Under the pieces are notes generated by a model. That model was not told the origin of the DNA. It saw only the letters and a program-made list of their open reading frames with translations, and did no database searches. Shown here in pieces: positions 33,822 through 46,557 of a stretch of 64,000 nucleotides of DNA (position 1 is its first letter; every line of letters starts with the position of its first letter). The stretch is from Lota lota. Its lineage: Eukaryota > Chordata > Actinopteri > Gadiformes > Lotidae. A program made the position numbers and the translations under genes. The stretch covers positions 74,501 through 138,500 of the forward strand of contig JACYXH010000140.1 in the NCBI GenBank assembly GCA_026745465.1, in the 5' to 3' direction.

Positions 33822-35285
33822 TCCCTCGGGTGTCCGCGCGACAGAGCCCAGCAGAAAGGAACTTGTTTGAAGTCATTAAAACCGCGCGAAAGAGGACGAG
33901 ACGCGGGCAATGTCACATCTCAATATTCCCACTTTGTTCCATTGCGCAGGCTCGTTTTGGAGAAGTGCGATTTAGCGAACAGGAGACGGATTTAGAGAGA
34001 AAATCCCTCACATTTATCTACATTACACAGTAATGTTGAACAGGAAACAGCTGGGGCAGCATTTGCCTCCTACTCGTCCTAAGTTATTCATTAAGGATTT
34101 TGGGCACACGTTCAAATCACGTCATTTCTCCTTTTTTTCTTCTTCTGGAACGGGATTGAATTTTGATCCCTTTAAGACTTGCTTAGTAGTTTAGATCTAG
34201 ATAAAAAAAGAAAAAGAAAAAAAAGCTTCGCCCCTGCAGATCCCCGTGTCTATCCTAGGTGTTGAAACGTGATGCGTATTACATAAAAAAAAATGTGGCA
34301 ATTATGACTTTACTGCCTCCCCAACGTGTGCGTAATTTAGCTACCGGAGACACAATTTCCACCACAAAGGCAGCCCGCCTCTCTTGTCACATTTAATGTT
34401 AATAAAACCATGGTTAACAAGACTTTTTTTTACTATTCCACCTTACCGTCATCTATACGCTAGTGAGTATACACGTGGAAAAGAAAAGAGAAGGCAAATT
34501 GTATCGCAGCTAAATTAATTATGAATCCATTCTGGGATATACCTTGAACATAATATCATGTGTCCTGCGCACAGGTATAGTCCATGACCCCTCTCCTTAC
34601 TCGTCAGTCATTATTCGGACGGTTTACCCTCGATGTCACCTTTTGACGCAGTGTTAAAGACTAAATGCTTTTTACCGATAATGTGGAAGAATATTTGTTT
34701 AGAACGTACCAGTGCTTAAAATAAGTGAAATGCATCAGTGACTTGGATTTAGACACTGATTCATTCATGAAGAAGGCGATAGCCTTTAAGTGTAGAGCCC
34801 GACTCATAAAACAGTACATCAGCACAAAGAGCAGGTGCTTCCTAAGCACTATATATATATCGCTTTATAGATCCAAACAGAGCCAATGGTGCAGGCTACA
34901 AGACAACCATAACACTAGTTATCCTAATCTGGAAACATCAATATGACCACCTTCAGTTGCCTTCAGTAGTGTTAACGCCACTGTCACCATGTGATTTGTT
35001 GACATTTATTTGTCTCTATAGCATTTCAACAACAACAACAACACAACAAGCAGTGCCACTTTACAACTCCTGTTCATTTGCATGCCTAGCCACCCTCTGT
35101 CTCCCCCCCCCCCCCCCTCTCTCTCTTGCCACTTCTCACTGCGTGCCTGCGTGAGATATGTAGGCTTCCGGCCAAGTTAACCTAGAACACACTGCGTAAA
35201 AAAAAAAGAACTCAGAGTCGAGGTTCATTACTGCTTACTGATAGAATTCAGTCTCCTCAGTCTAGACCGCACTTCTGTGACATCA

Positions 35286-35357
<72 letters not shown>

Positions 35358-36931
35358 AGAGAGGAACTCAGACGTCACATGACCAGGGACTGCGGCACAG
35401 AAGGCCCAAAGTAGCAGCGCTGAGAATAAGGGTGTCCGTTTACACACCTGGGTGAATTGCGTGGGTATAGAGTGATGCTACAACATGCAATATAATGATG
35501 ATGTTGATGGTGATGATGAGGATGGTGATGATGATGATGATGCCGATGACTTTGTCTAGCTTCAGATCAGTACATTTGGCATTGACACTGAACCGGCTTC
35601 CCCTCTCTATGCATTCTTCCTCTACACACACAAATACAGACACACAGGAAGAAAGAATCCAACGTTTCTTTTGTCCCTGTCGATTAGATAAATTAAGAGG
35701 AACAGATGGTCCCTATCTTCACTTTTGAGTGATTTGTCACATGAGCCGTTATCGCCGTAGCAACGTGGTGGCGGCGTTTACAGCTATCGAAGGGGCCCCG
35801 GGCCGCTGATGATGATGATGACAATGAGGATGATGATAATGATAGTGATGATGCGATACATCTGCTAACGCACAACGCAAAGACAGAGGCTAACCCCTGC
35901 CCTGTAGTCAGTGGCTGTGTCTCGGCCAGATTTAATTCTCTCTTGTTCTCCCTTGTTCTCTCTCTGACTCTCTCTCGTCTCCCCCCATCCACTCTTCCTC
36001 CTGCCAAGGTTTCTTTTTTTTGCATCCCTCGCACCCACCCAGTCTCCCTCCCTCCCCCTTCCCTCCCTCGTTGTTTCTCTCCCCATCTCCCTCCCCCTTC
36101 TCTCCCTCCTTCTTTCTCTCCCATCTCCCTCCCCCTTCTCTCCCTCCTTCTATCTCTCCCCATCTCCCTCCCTCCCCATCTCCCTCCCTCCCTCTTCCCT
36201 CCCTCTGTTTCTCTCCCCATCTCCCTCCCTTTCTCCCTCCCTCCCCCTTCTAGGGAGGTGTTCGCCACACTGAACTCAGTGACCAGGGAGAAGTCTTGTG
36301 TTCACCTCACTTCACTCCCATGCTTGTCCCGGGCAGGCAGGCCTCGGGGGAGGGGGGGGGGGAGCAAAGATAGATGAGAGACAGATTTGTTGTCTTGTAT
36401 TACGTTCTGTATTTATTTGTTTGTAACTGGACATAATGTTTAACCTTTTTAATGCTATTGGTTTGGCAACATTGCTACAAATTACTTGCATGGAAATTAA
36501 GCATATTCGAATTTTTAGGATAGTGAGACTGATACGCATAGAGACAGAGAAACAAAGAGTGACAGAGGGAGAGATAGAGAAACATTGAGAGAGAGGCAGA
36601 ATGAGAGAGAGAGGGGGACAGAAAGAGAGGGGAGGGAGAGAGAGGGTGGGAGAGTGAGAGAGAGCGAGGGGGGAGAGAGAGAGGGGGGGAGAGAAAGAGG
36701 GGGGACAAAGAGAGAGGGGGAGAGAGGGGGAGACAGAGGGTGGCTAGGCATACAAATGAACAGGAGTTGTAAAGAGATACGGAGGAAGTGTGGGGATAAG
36801 GTTGCTGGATGCTTCTGTGTGTGCATGTGTGTGTGTGTCTTTGTGTGTGTGCGTGTTAGGGTGGACAAGGGGTTGGCGGTTTAGTATTGCAGACTCCCAT
36901 TAGTTCACGAACCACCGTAGTATTGGGTAGG

Positions 36932-36932
36932 T

Positions 36933-37001
<69 letters not shown>
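36932..37001. repeat. (GT)35 microsatellite
   Basis: Pure GT tract in intergenic DNA. AC-rich DNA follows at 37080-37165. Confidence 0.95.
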
Positions 37002-37002
<1 letters not shown>

Positions 37003-37459
37003 GCAGGGCTGGTACCCAAGAGGGGAGGGGACGCTCTCGAGTGGGGATCGGATGGGGCACACAAAGAAGTTCACTTTAGGACACACACATGGACACAAAC
37101 ACACACACATACACACACACAAACACACACACACACACACACATACACAAAAGCACACACATACACAAAATGGCACTCAATAACACCCACACAGTGAGAG
37201 AAACACATTTGATTAGGAAAGCAATCCTCCACACTCTTGATTAGTCAGAGCTTTTTCTGCAGCTCAATGGGTCTCTGTGTGTTCGCTCCATCCGCTCACT
37301 TGAAGAGGAAAAAAACTGCGAAAACAATGGAAAACGGGGGTATCTATTGCAAGTAATTGTACAGGAATAATTTCTAACCTCTTTGCATATGACTTTGCCG
37401 TAGCTCAGGCTCTCTCCAATGGAAATGGGATGTGGGGCTGGTGTGTGTGTGTATGTTTG

Positions 37460-37502
<43 letters not shown>

Positions 37503-37551
37503 AACTGTGTGTGTGTGTGCGCGCACATGCTTGTGTCTACTTGTGTGTGCG

Positions 37552-37556
<5 letters not shown>

Positions 37557-37609
<53 letters not shown>
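37557..37609. repeat. (GT)26 microsatellite
   Basis: Part of a GT cluster between 37439 and 37609 in which a short tttgaactgtgtgtg block occurs twice. Confidence 0.95.
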
Positions 37610-37610
<1 letters not shown>

Positions 37611-40083
37611 TTTCGATATCAAGAGCGTGCTTGGTGGTGCGCCACAGAACGCTCAGGTGGTGCGTCACGAGAAGCCCCTGCTTTTGTTTTGCTACAGCGT
37701 TGCCTTAGCAACCCGCTAAGGGTCGCACACTGTTTTGGCGCAGGGGCCAGGAAATTCCGTGGTGCCTGTTGACGATCAAACCCTCCATTTTGAAACACAT
37801 CTCTTCGGAGACAACTGACACGGAGATAGCTTATGTGGTGGTGGTTGGTGGTGTCTTTACTTTTGGTTAGAGTTCTGGAGTGAGGGAGATTCTTAAAAGG
37901 GTATCACATTAAATAAACGTGAGGAAGAATATAATATGTTGCTGTGAATTCCCTAGAAACTCAACTTGGGGATGCTTGGTTTTTCCCCTGGTTTCCACAA
38001 TTTTCTTCGAAGAATTCTTAGAAGCCCGTAGAATAATTGTTCTTCTTTATTATTTTGTAGACCTACTTTGATTGCAGACGCCATGTGTTCATCATGTCCA
38101 CTTTGAATGCTAAATGTTTGGTGTCGCCACTTATGACCATGTGGAATCCCGCAATGTCTTCAAGTCATGAATGAGTCATGAATTTGATTAGTATTAGCTC
38201 TAGTATGTAGGCACAAGCGACTAGACACAGAAGTGAAATTAACTTTCAAAGAACAGGTTTGTTTCAATCTGTCGTGCACCTCAATCCCTTTCAATAAATT
38301 AAATGAATTGTGTTCATTTTAGAACTGAAACAAACATTACTGACTAGCCTATGACACTTGCAAATTTAAAGGTTCTGTGAATTTTGGTTGTTCAAATTGG
38401 TACTGGACTCCCGTTTGTTGGGACTTATCGACCTTTAGACCTGAGACTTTATTTTTTTAGATTGGGGCCAGGTTTAGCCCCCCCCCCCCCCCCCCCCCCC
38501 CCCCATCAGATCTGTCTCTTTATCAGTACTGGCTCGCCAGAAGGCTGGTTACAGTTTGTTGACCAAATTCTCCATATCTAATCTGTTATGTCTAGAGGGT
38601 TATCTCCTGATTGCGCCTAAATCGGTGTAATTTGGTGTTGAGCATTCGTGGAAATCCCTGCTTCGAAATGAATAAATTGACACTGCAGAAATACCTGTAA
38701 TCTATGGGCCTACTGGTAGCTTGCTACGGTAAGGACAAAATACCGGAATGTCCCTCGGAATCGGCGAACCAAAACACTGAACGAAAATTCCAGAACAATG
38801 GAAAGCTAAGCGTCCATGTTTTAGGTGCATGAGCGCTTACAAAACAAAAAATCTGGAGTCCCCCGCTATCATTGCATTCATTTTTGAAATCCACAGCGAT
38901 AAGGGAAGTCAATTATTCCAGTTGCATTTACCATTCAGCAAGGCATAGCATCTGTTATATTGGATACATTTATATATACATATATATATATTGAAGTTTA
39001 CGATGTTCCCCGTTGAGTTGGGTTCTAGCTAAGTGAGCTAACTTCAGAACGCCCCGTGGGGGGTCATGGAGGTGGGGTAGAGGGCGTCACCTGACCCTCA
39101 GGCCCTGGCACGGCCTTGAGGAAGGGAGCCCTCATCAGGCGTACATTACAGGAGACAGAGAGGTTGGGGTCGGTGGTTGTTGCGCGCAATAATCCAGGGC
39201 ACACTGAAGCAATTACAGCCCCATATAAATCAATACGCTTTTGGGTTTAAAAAGTGATCTGCTCTCCCAACAGTCCTGGATAGGCTCTGACTCAGCCCAC
39301 CGGACTTTTGATTTCGGAGAGAAAAACGCGGTTTCCCTGAATGCTGGCAGAGCCGCTACTCTTGCCGCACGGCTGTGGTTAGCATGGCACCCGCACGCTC
39401 GCCGAGATTTGTTTACAATCAGGTGACACGTGACCGCATGTGCGCGCTCGGTGCGACGTTCCAGGGGCAGGACAGTGGAGGATCTGGTGATGGCGTTCTA
39501 ACAACCCAAGAGTCTGCCATCGCATGTAGCATGCATAGTTGCGTAAACGTAATTAACCACGGGGGGAAAAAGATTGAGCTTTTAACAGGTCCTTCATGGC
39601 CATTTGATAAATGTGTATTTTTCCTATGGGCCTATGTATTGCACAATGCTATAAACACTTAGGCTACGTCCGGAGTTTAAAGGCAATGCGAGGGCAATAA
39701 TTCAACTCTGTGCAGAACACCTCTAGTCCTCAAAATTATAACTGTACCGCCGCCTTCTGTCTAAACGACCAAACGGCATCTATGAGAGTGTGGGAGCAAA
39801 TAACAGTTTGAGCTAAATACATTTAAATCGTCCATAGGCCTTTGCATTGATTTGAACTAAGATAACTCATTTTATTAGGTATTCACAGTGTAGCTGTGGA
39901 TACCTATTATATACATTTGTGATTATGATTACTCATCTAATTTGTAATGATTGGATTTGAATATTACATTTGAACAAAAGTTACATTGCATCTCAGCATT
40001 TTGTTTATTATTAAACTTACATAAGTAACATGAATATTTGTTGTATTGAAGAACACATTTCTTTTCTGAGATTTTAAGATTCA

Positions 40084-40089
40084 TTTATT
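40084..40089 (-). terminator. candidate poly(A) signal of the zinc-finger gene
   Basis: AATAAA on the minus strand (tttatt on the plus), about 330 bp after the stop. Another lies at 40004-40009. Confidence 0.45.
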
Positions 40090-40415
40090 TGCTAGGTAAA
40101 CCAAAATACTTTGCTGTATTCAATTCAATATGTACACCTGATAGAGATCCTGTTAGCTTTATAATACAAAGCCAGAACAAAACAATAAATCACTAGCATA
40201 CACAGCTAGCATAGCACATCGGCGCAAACCAAAATAAATCCCCGACAAATCCACACTCCACCAAAAAAATAAATTAAACAAAACATCAACTTTATCCCAC
40301 CTTGTGTTTTTCCAACAGCCCTCACATAATTCTCACCTCTTTGTAAAGTAATACAAAATAGATGTCCCCATTGGCATACTAACCATATCCAAACAACAAG
40401 TGCCCCCTCCCCCAT

Positions 40416-43400
40416 CTACTGAAATTCTATCCTGACTTCCTGAGTGAACGCCACCATCTTGGGCTCGTGCGTGAACGCGTGCTCGTACAGGGACTTCTTG
40501 TGTGTGAACGCCAGCCCACACTCCTCGCACGCGTGGCTCTTGGGCTTGCCCGAGTGCGTGCGCCGGTGCTTCTTCATGTGGTAGGACAGGCGGAAGCCCT
40601 TCTCGCAGATGTCGCACTTGAAGGGCTTCTCGCCCGTGTGGATGCGCATGTGCGACTTGAGGTAGCCCGACTGGATGAACGCCTTGCCGCACAGGTCGCA
40701 CTTGTACGGCCGCTCGCCCGTGTGGTAGCGCGTGTGCAGCCGCAGCTCGTTGGCCGTGAGGAACGTCTTGCCGCAGTCCGTACACTGGTGCGGCCGCTCG
40801 CCCGTGTGGATCAGCTCGTGCCGCTTCAGCGAGATCTCCTTCATGAACTGCTTGCCGCACGTGTCGCACGGGTAGCGCACGCCGATGTGGATCTGCTCCA
40901 CGTGGTTGGTGAGCTGCAGCTTGGTGCGGTACGCCACGTCGCACTGCGCGCACGCCCACGGCCGCGCCTCAGAGTGCGTGCCCATGTGCACGGTGAGCTC
41001 CGACGCCGAGCGGTAGCGCTTGCCGCACTGCCAGCACAGGAAGGGCTTCTCGCCCGTGTGCTTGCGCTGGTGCACCGTCAGGCAGTTGGACGAGCGGAAC
41101 TTCTCCGGGCACGCCGTGCACGCGTACGGGAACTCCCCGCTGTGCACGCGCTCGTGCACCGCCAGGTAGGGCAGCTGCGCGAAGCTCTTGTCGCACTGCG
41201 TGCACGGGTAGGGCCCCGTGAAGTTGTGCTGCTTCTCGTAGTGCTCGCGCAGGCGCCGCAGCAGCGTGAACGTCTTGTCGCACATGGTGCAACCGATGGG
41301 CTTGTGCATGAGCTTGTGCCGCTCGAAGGCCGGCTCCGACGCCAGGATCTTGCCGCACTCCTTGCAGTAGAGCGGCGCGTGGATCCTCTGGTGCACCTTC
41401 AGCAGCGTCACGCTCTTGAACTCCTTGCCGCAGTCCTCGCACTGCATCACCTCCTTGAACTCCACCCTGCACACGTTCTCCTGGTGCTCCTTCAGCGCCG
41501 ACGGGTATTCAAAGTGCTGGCCGCAGTTGGAGCACCACACGGGGATCTTCAGCGCCGCTCCCTCGGGGCCGTCATCGGCGGGGCTGCCCGCCGCCTTCGG
41601 CTTCATGGCGGACAGCCTCATGATCTTCTTGTGGCAGATGGCGTAGATCTGGTGCCGCTTCAGGCTGTGCATGTGCTTGAAGCGCCGCTTGCAGTGCACG
41701 CAGTGGTACGGCCGCTCTTCAGTGTGACACTGCATGTGCTTGTTGAGGTTCTTCACGTTGTCGAACGCCCGCGCGCACACGGGACACGATTTCGGCGCCC
41801 TGGTGCTCCTGGACTCCAGGACGAGCGTCGTGGCCGCCGCCCCCTCCTCCCCGCCCGCAGTGATGGCGCACACCTTCACGTTGCTGCCTTTGTCCTGCCG
41901 GTCGACCTGAGCCAGGATCTCCTCCACCGACTTGCACTGCTCCTCACGCGTGCCCTCGTGGCCGTGGATGAGCTGGTGCTTCTTCAGCGTGTCCTTGTAC
42001 TTGAAGCCCTTCTCGCAGCCCACGCAGATGTACGGCCGCTCCTCTGTGTGCGACCGCAGGTGCTTGGCGATGTCGGCTGTGCAGGGCAGGGTCCGGCTGC
42101 AGACGGGGCACACCTTGCCGTCGGCCGGCGCTGCCGCCCTCGGAGACGCGATCGGGCTCAGGGAGTCGGCGGCCCCCGGCTCCCCTGTGCCGTTGTCGGC
42201 CCAGCTGGCCCTCTTCAGGTCCCTGCTCTTGCAGATCTCCTTCTGGTGCCGCTTCAGGACGTACGGGTGCTTGAAGCACTTCTCGCAGTACGGGCACTTG
42301 TACGGCCGGTCCTCCGAGTGGGACTTGATGTGCCGGTCCATGTCCACCCGGCGTGCGAAGTACTTTCCGCAGAGCGTGCAGTGTTTGCTCTCCTGGGTGT
42401 CCGAAGGGCCCGGGTCTACAGCTGAGGCGTCCGGATCGGTCTCCTCTTCCTCCTCCTCCTCCTCCTCCTCTTCGGCCTCCTCGTCGAACTCCTCATCGCG
42501 CTCGTGAACGCGCATGTTGTGCCGCGTCATGTCGTACTGGTCCCGGAAGCGCTTGTCGCAGTTGGGGCATTTGTACTTGAGCTGGCGGTTGTCGGAGTGG
42601 ATCTCCAGGTGGCGCCGCATGGCCGTGGCGCGCAGGAAGTTCTTGCTGCATATGGGGCACGTCTTGTTGTTGGGGTACTTCCTCCTCGTGCGCTTCCTCG
42701 TGGGGGAGCGCAAGTCCTTCTGCTCGCTCAACGCTCGCCTCTTCAACTGCAGCCTCTTGCTCTGCTTCAGCGGCTGGAAGGACGCCGGCTTCAGCGGGTC
42801 GGGGCCCTCTTGGTCCCCTCGGTCCCCATGGTCCTCTGGGTCCACTCGGTCCACTGGGTCCACTCGGTCCTGGTCCACTCGGTCCTCTTGATCGTTCTGG
42901 TCCTCTTGATCGTTCTGGTCCTCTTGATCGTTCTGGTCCTCTTGATCGTTCTGGTCCTCTTGATCGTTCTGGTCCTCTTGATCGTTCTGGTCCTCTGCCC
43001 CGGGAGCTGGTCCCTCGCTGGCGTCCGGAGAGTGGGCCTCGGCGGGGTCCTCCTGGGCGTCGCTGGCCGGCTGCTGCTGGATCTGGATGTAGTCCAGCAG
43101 CGTGACGGTCTCGCCCTCCAGCTGCACCGTCACGCAGCCGTGCAGCGGCTCCGACGGTGCCTGCAGGTGGAACTGGTCGCCGTCAATCACCAGCTTCTCC
43201 AGCTGGGGCAGCGAGAGGGAGGACAGGATGCAGTTCCCAAAGGACGAGGGGAGGGACTGGGATTCGTCTGGAATATAAGAACGACAAATGATCATTGTGA
43301 CAACTGATGTGTTTGTTTATAAAACAATGATACAGTGTCGGCGTCACCGTATTTGACTCCCAAACTGGAACTGGGTTCGATCCCTCATGCCTGCTGCCTA

Positions 43401-46400
43401 GATGGATCCTTGAGCAAGATGTCTGACTCTGACCTGCTCCTTAAATGACTTAATGAATTTATTAAATTCACTAAGTCCCTTTGGATACAAATGCCTACTA
43501 AGTTACTGAATAGTGATAGCCTAAGTGGTGACTGTTTTATATTAAATATTAGTGTATTATAACAAAATATTTATGGTCCATAAATTAATTTGTAGTTAAT
43601 TTGTAAATCCATTAAATATATTTTAATAAATTAAACAGTGATTGTCTTTGGCGACAAGTGGCCATTTGTCCCAGAGATACAAATGGTGTCGTCACTGACA
43701 CCTAGATCGTAAGATTCATAATACTTGAATCTTATGGCATTCATCAGTGGGCCATGGGGTCAATCACCATTGATTTACCTCATTCAGAAATAGACAGTGA
43801 CTTTAAAGACTGAGATTGCCACTTTAACAACAACACACGTACCGTCCAAGTCCGAATGGCCGAGTGTGGTGTGGTACTGGAGGACCATCCTTAGCTGCTG
43901 TGGATCGGGGACCGACTGGAGACATTCCTCCAGGGCGAACGGCACCGCGTCCAGCAGGGAGGCAGTCTGACAGGGAACAGACAGAAGGGAAAGAGCAGCC
44001 ATGAAATGTGCAGTACGATAATAATAGTGAAGTGTCATTTTTATTCTGAATCAGAACTTAATACCACATGGTACAATCCAGGTTCTGAGCTAAATACTGT
44101 ATGGTACATTCTGGGTTCTGAGCTGAATACTGTATGATACAGTCCATGTTCTGAGCTAAATACTGTATGGTACACTCCATGTTCTGAACTTAACACTATA
44201 TGGTACAGTTCGTGTTCTAAGCTAAATACTATGTGGGACAATCTGTGTTCTTAACATTAAGGCTATGTTTATTACATCTTAGCTAATTAGCACTGAAGTG
44301 CTCAAGTTATTGTACACCACAAAAAATCACTCGCAGGTTCTGTCAGGTGTTTTGGAATTTGTGATGTTGTGGTACATACATGCTGAAGGTCTGGTACCGG
44401 CAGCAGTCTCTCCAGTCTGGACAGGAAGTCCAACACGAGCATCTGTAGAGCAGCGTCATAGTCCGGACCAAAGTCTACCGGGAAATCCTCCTGGAACAAA
44501 TTCATCTTTATGTTTTAAAACTGGAAAAAACACCAAATAGATCTTTCTGTATTTTTCACCTAGTACCGTTATCATAGTGTGCCATGCTGCATTTAACAAT
44601 ACTAATACTAAAATAATAACAATATATGTGTGTCTTTATATATAATTAATTTCAAAAACCTGGAAGAACTTTTCCTTCTCTTCGGGATCCTTTAATAGAG
44701 ATTCAATTTGATTCACAAAGTTGGATTCAGGGAACTGCACATCTGCGAAATATGGCTAAAAACAGGAAAGACATGGAGAAATATTGACCACCTGACATAC
44801 TATAGCGCTTAATAAAAGACAGCTACTATAGGGCTTGTACATCGCTTTTTCACATCGCAATGAGTGCGGGCATTTTGGGAGCATAGGAGCATTGGAATGT
44901 TAGCCATTGTGTTGGTAGTAGTGTTATTTTTGGTACTTTAATAGTAATTAATCGTGAAATGATTGGTCATTATTGGGACACATTGTTCTGTTAGAAACCG
45001 CTTCAGCGTTTCTCATGCAAGGCAAAACAAAGTTTTCAGTAGCCTAGGTAACGATATATTTATGTTGATTTAGGATTTTATAGTACTCCTTTCAATATGG
45101 CAGAGTATCACCAACAACAACTCCCATAATGCATTATGATTTACAAGCCTTATACGATTACAAATGGAAAACATTGTGTATCTCCCCACCTGTGCTGTCC
45201 ATGTAGATATTAAGGACTTTATCCGTTCAAGGTGCATCTCAATAGTCTCTCTTTCTGTGCTCTGGTCGGCCCGGCATAGGTCAAGAACCACCTGATGTGT
45301 ATAGCAGCGACATAAACAAACAGAACATCGGAAATCTCAGGAACTGAATTTATTACTTGAAACAATGCAAATACCCTGTTATCATTCTCTCACCCTTGCT
45401 CTAAGTCCCAATAGGAGCTGGGCTTTCTGGTCTGGATTCAAAAGTTCTGGAACAATCTCAGTGACAGTGCTTATGAACTCTTCCAGCATCCCATAATCCT
45501 GCACATCTCCCCTTTGGACCACCTGCCACATGGCTGCAGACACCAGTCTCAGCGGCGGCACAAAGAGCCGAAGGGACGGCAGCAGAAGATGGGCCTCTAG
45601 AAGAAGAAGAAATGAAGAGAAGTCAAGCCTTTGGGGCTATAGCACTGGTACATCGCAATGACCGCCTCCATTTTGGAAGCAGAGAGGATTGGAATGTTAG
45701 TTATTGTGCTGGTGGTAATGCTTATTTGGTCATTGTTTAGTAATTAATCATGAATGATGTGTCAATATGGGAAGACATTGTTGTATTTGAAACTGCCAGT
45801 GTTTAAAATGCAAGACGTGTCAAAAGAAAATTTTCATTAACCTAGGTCACGGTACATTTACGTTGATTTAGGATGTACAGCACTACAACTCCCTTGGGTC
45901 CTCTCAATATGGCGTAGTATAGCGAACAAAAATTCCCGATGATGCATTCTGATGTACAAGCCCTGTAGCTGTAGTGTGGTGTACATTCACAATCATAAAG
46001 ATAACTTTTGATTGAGTCTGTTTTGCATTATGTGGGAGCTAGAGTATTGACTAATGGAACAACAGAGAAATGGCTTAGATTATGTTACTTATTAATACAT
46101 TGCATTCGTGGTGCAAAGGAGGATTCCAAGCATGTCCTCTAACATGGCTATCAAACACCGTATTTCAACTAAATTAGTATTGTATTTGCTATTTATTATT
46201 ATACATTATGATACATTGTGTGTCTGCTAGCAGGTATCGAGCGGTTGTAACAGAGCGATTATACTCACACTTATAAGTAATAAGTTGTGATCATGATCGC
46301 GGTTGTTACTTAACAGCTATTGACCCGAGTTGTGATGAAGTCGGTTTGACAGGTTAGCTGGCTGGCCGACAAGCTAGCCTAGCCATCATGGCTAGCAGGC

Positions 46401-46557
46401 TAGCTCCCTGCTAGCGCCGTGCTACTGTCTCAGAGCGGGGTACGCCATGTTGATAAACGGGCGCACACAATCTTGCAGGAACTTGATTACCAACGACATT
46501 TGTTATATTTTAGGTTCATATCGCCTTACCATTTTCACCAGGACACGGGATTTGCAT
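40416..46557 (-). CDS. C2H2 zinc-finger protein with fish-type N-terminal helical module (21 fingers)
   Basis: Seven coding exons on the minus strand: 46530-46557 (MQIPCPGEN), 45394-45596, 45190-45291, 44660-44755, 44380-44490, 43843-43966 and 40416-43267. All phases are compatible and give 1171 aa. Exons 2-6 encode about 210 residues of leucine-rich helical sequence (LLPSLRLFVPPLRLVSAAMW, GLRARVVLDLC, PEEKEKFFQEDFPVDFGPDY, LPVPDLQH). I recognise this module from many predicted teleost zinc-finger proteins; its function is not known to me. The last exon encodes an acidic region with six EDQNDQ-type repeats (about residues 313-349), a basic KRTRRK segment, a Glu run, and about 21 C2H2 fingers from residue 425 to near the end. 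Several fingers end H-x-C or are degenerate; the last nine or so are regular with TGEKP/TGERP-like linkers. It is likely a nuclear DNA-binding regulator. Targets cannot be read from the sequence, and no orthologue name can be given. Confidence 0.9.
42447..42478 (-). repeat. trinucleotide run encoding poly-Glu
   Basis: tcc/ctc repeats on the plus strand encode an uninterrupted Glu run between the second and third zinc fingers. Confidence 0.9.
42881..42988 (-). repeat. six identical 18-bp coding repeats
   Basis: ggtcctcttgatcgttct occurs six times head to tail, in frame, and encodes EDQNDQ units. A partial seventh follows, and diverged 9-12-bp relatives (DRVDP-type) lie at 42838-42880. Confidence 0.95.
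43330..43510 (+). mobile_element. tRNA-derived SINE copy in intron 6 of the zinc-finger gene
   Basis: B-box gggttcgatccc at 43373-43384. The body contains ccttgagcaagatgtctgac and the tail aagtccctttggatacaaat followed by gcctactaag. It appears to be the same family as 3690-3885. Confidence 0.65.
44049..44255. repeat. 33-bp minisatellite, about 6 copies
   Basis: The unit resembles ttctgagctaaatactgtat followed by ggtacattctggg. It lies in the zinc-finger gene intron between exons 5 and 6. Confidence 0.85.
44826..45155. mobile_element. MITE, copy 1 (zinc-finger gene intron 3)
   Basis: Inverted ends ctatagggcttgtacatcg and tgatttacaagccttatac flank about 290 bp of non-coding DNA that is related along its length to 45637-45968, in the same orientation. 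Shared blocks include attggaatgttag, agtaattaatc and gttgatttaggat. Confidence 0.8.
45637..45968. mobile_element. MITE, copy 2 (zinc-finger gene intron 2)
   Basis: Ends ctatagcactggtacatcg and gatgtacaagccctgtag. The internal sequence is homologous to 44826-45155. It lies in the intron between coding exons 1 and 2. Confidence 0.8.
46372..46402. repeat. GCTAGC-rich near-palindrome upstream of the zinc-finger exon 1/intron boundary
   Basis: agctagcctagccat and atggctagcaggctagct form an imperfect palindrome, with further gctagc copies to about 46415. It lies in the first intron, about 130 bp from coding exon 1. Confidence 0.75.

Larger units (their letters stand above)
33822..40083. other. igf1 5' flank and intergenic region to the zinc-finger gene
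   Basis: No coding exon was recognised. The part nearest 33822 should contain the igf1 5' UTR and promoter; I see no clear TATA box. The rest holds simple repeats: TG/GA at 35286-35354, CCCT-rich DNA at 35940-36250, GA-rich DNA at 36540-36740, GT arrays at 36932-37001, about 37464-37500 and 37557-37609, and poly-C at 38479-38504. TG/AC arrays repeatedly create long false reading frames here. Confidence 0.55.

Noticed and set aside
40467-42425. 652-aa open frame on the plus strand opposite the zinc-finger exon
   Set aside because: It is the mirror of a GC-rich zinc-finger array. Its composition is Leu/Arg/Ala/Val repeats with no domain, and no independent splice or start support.
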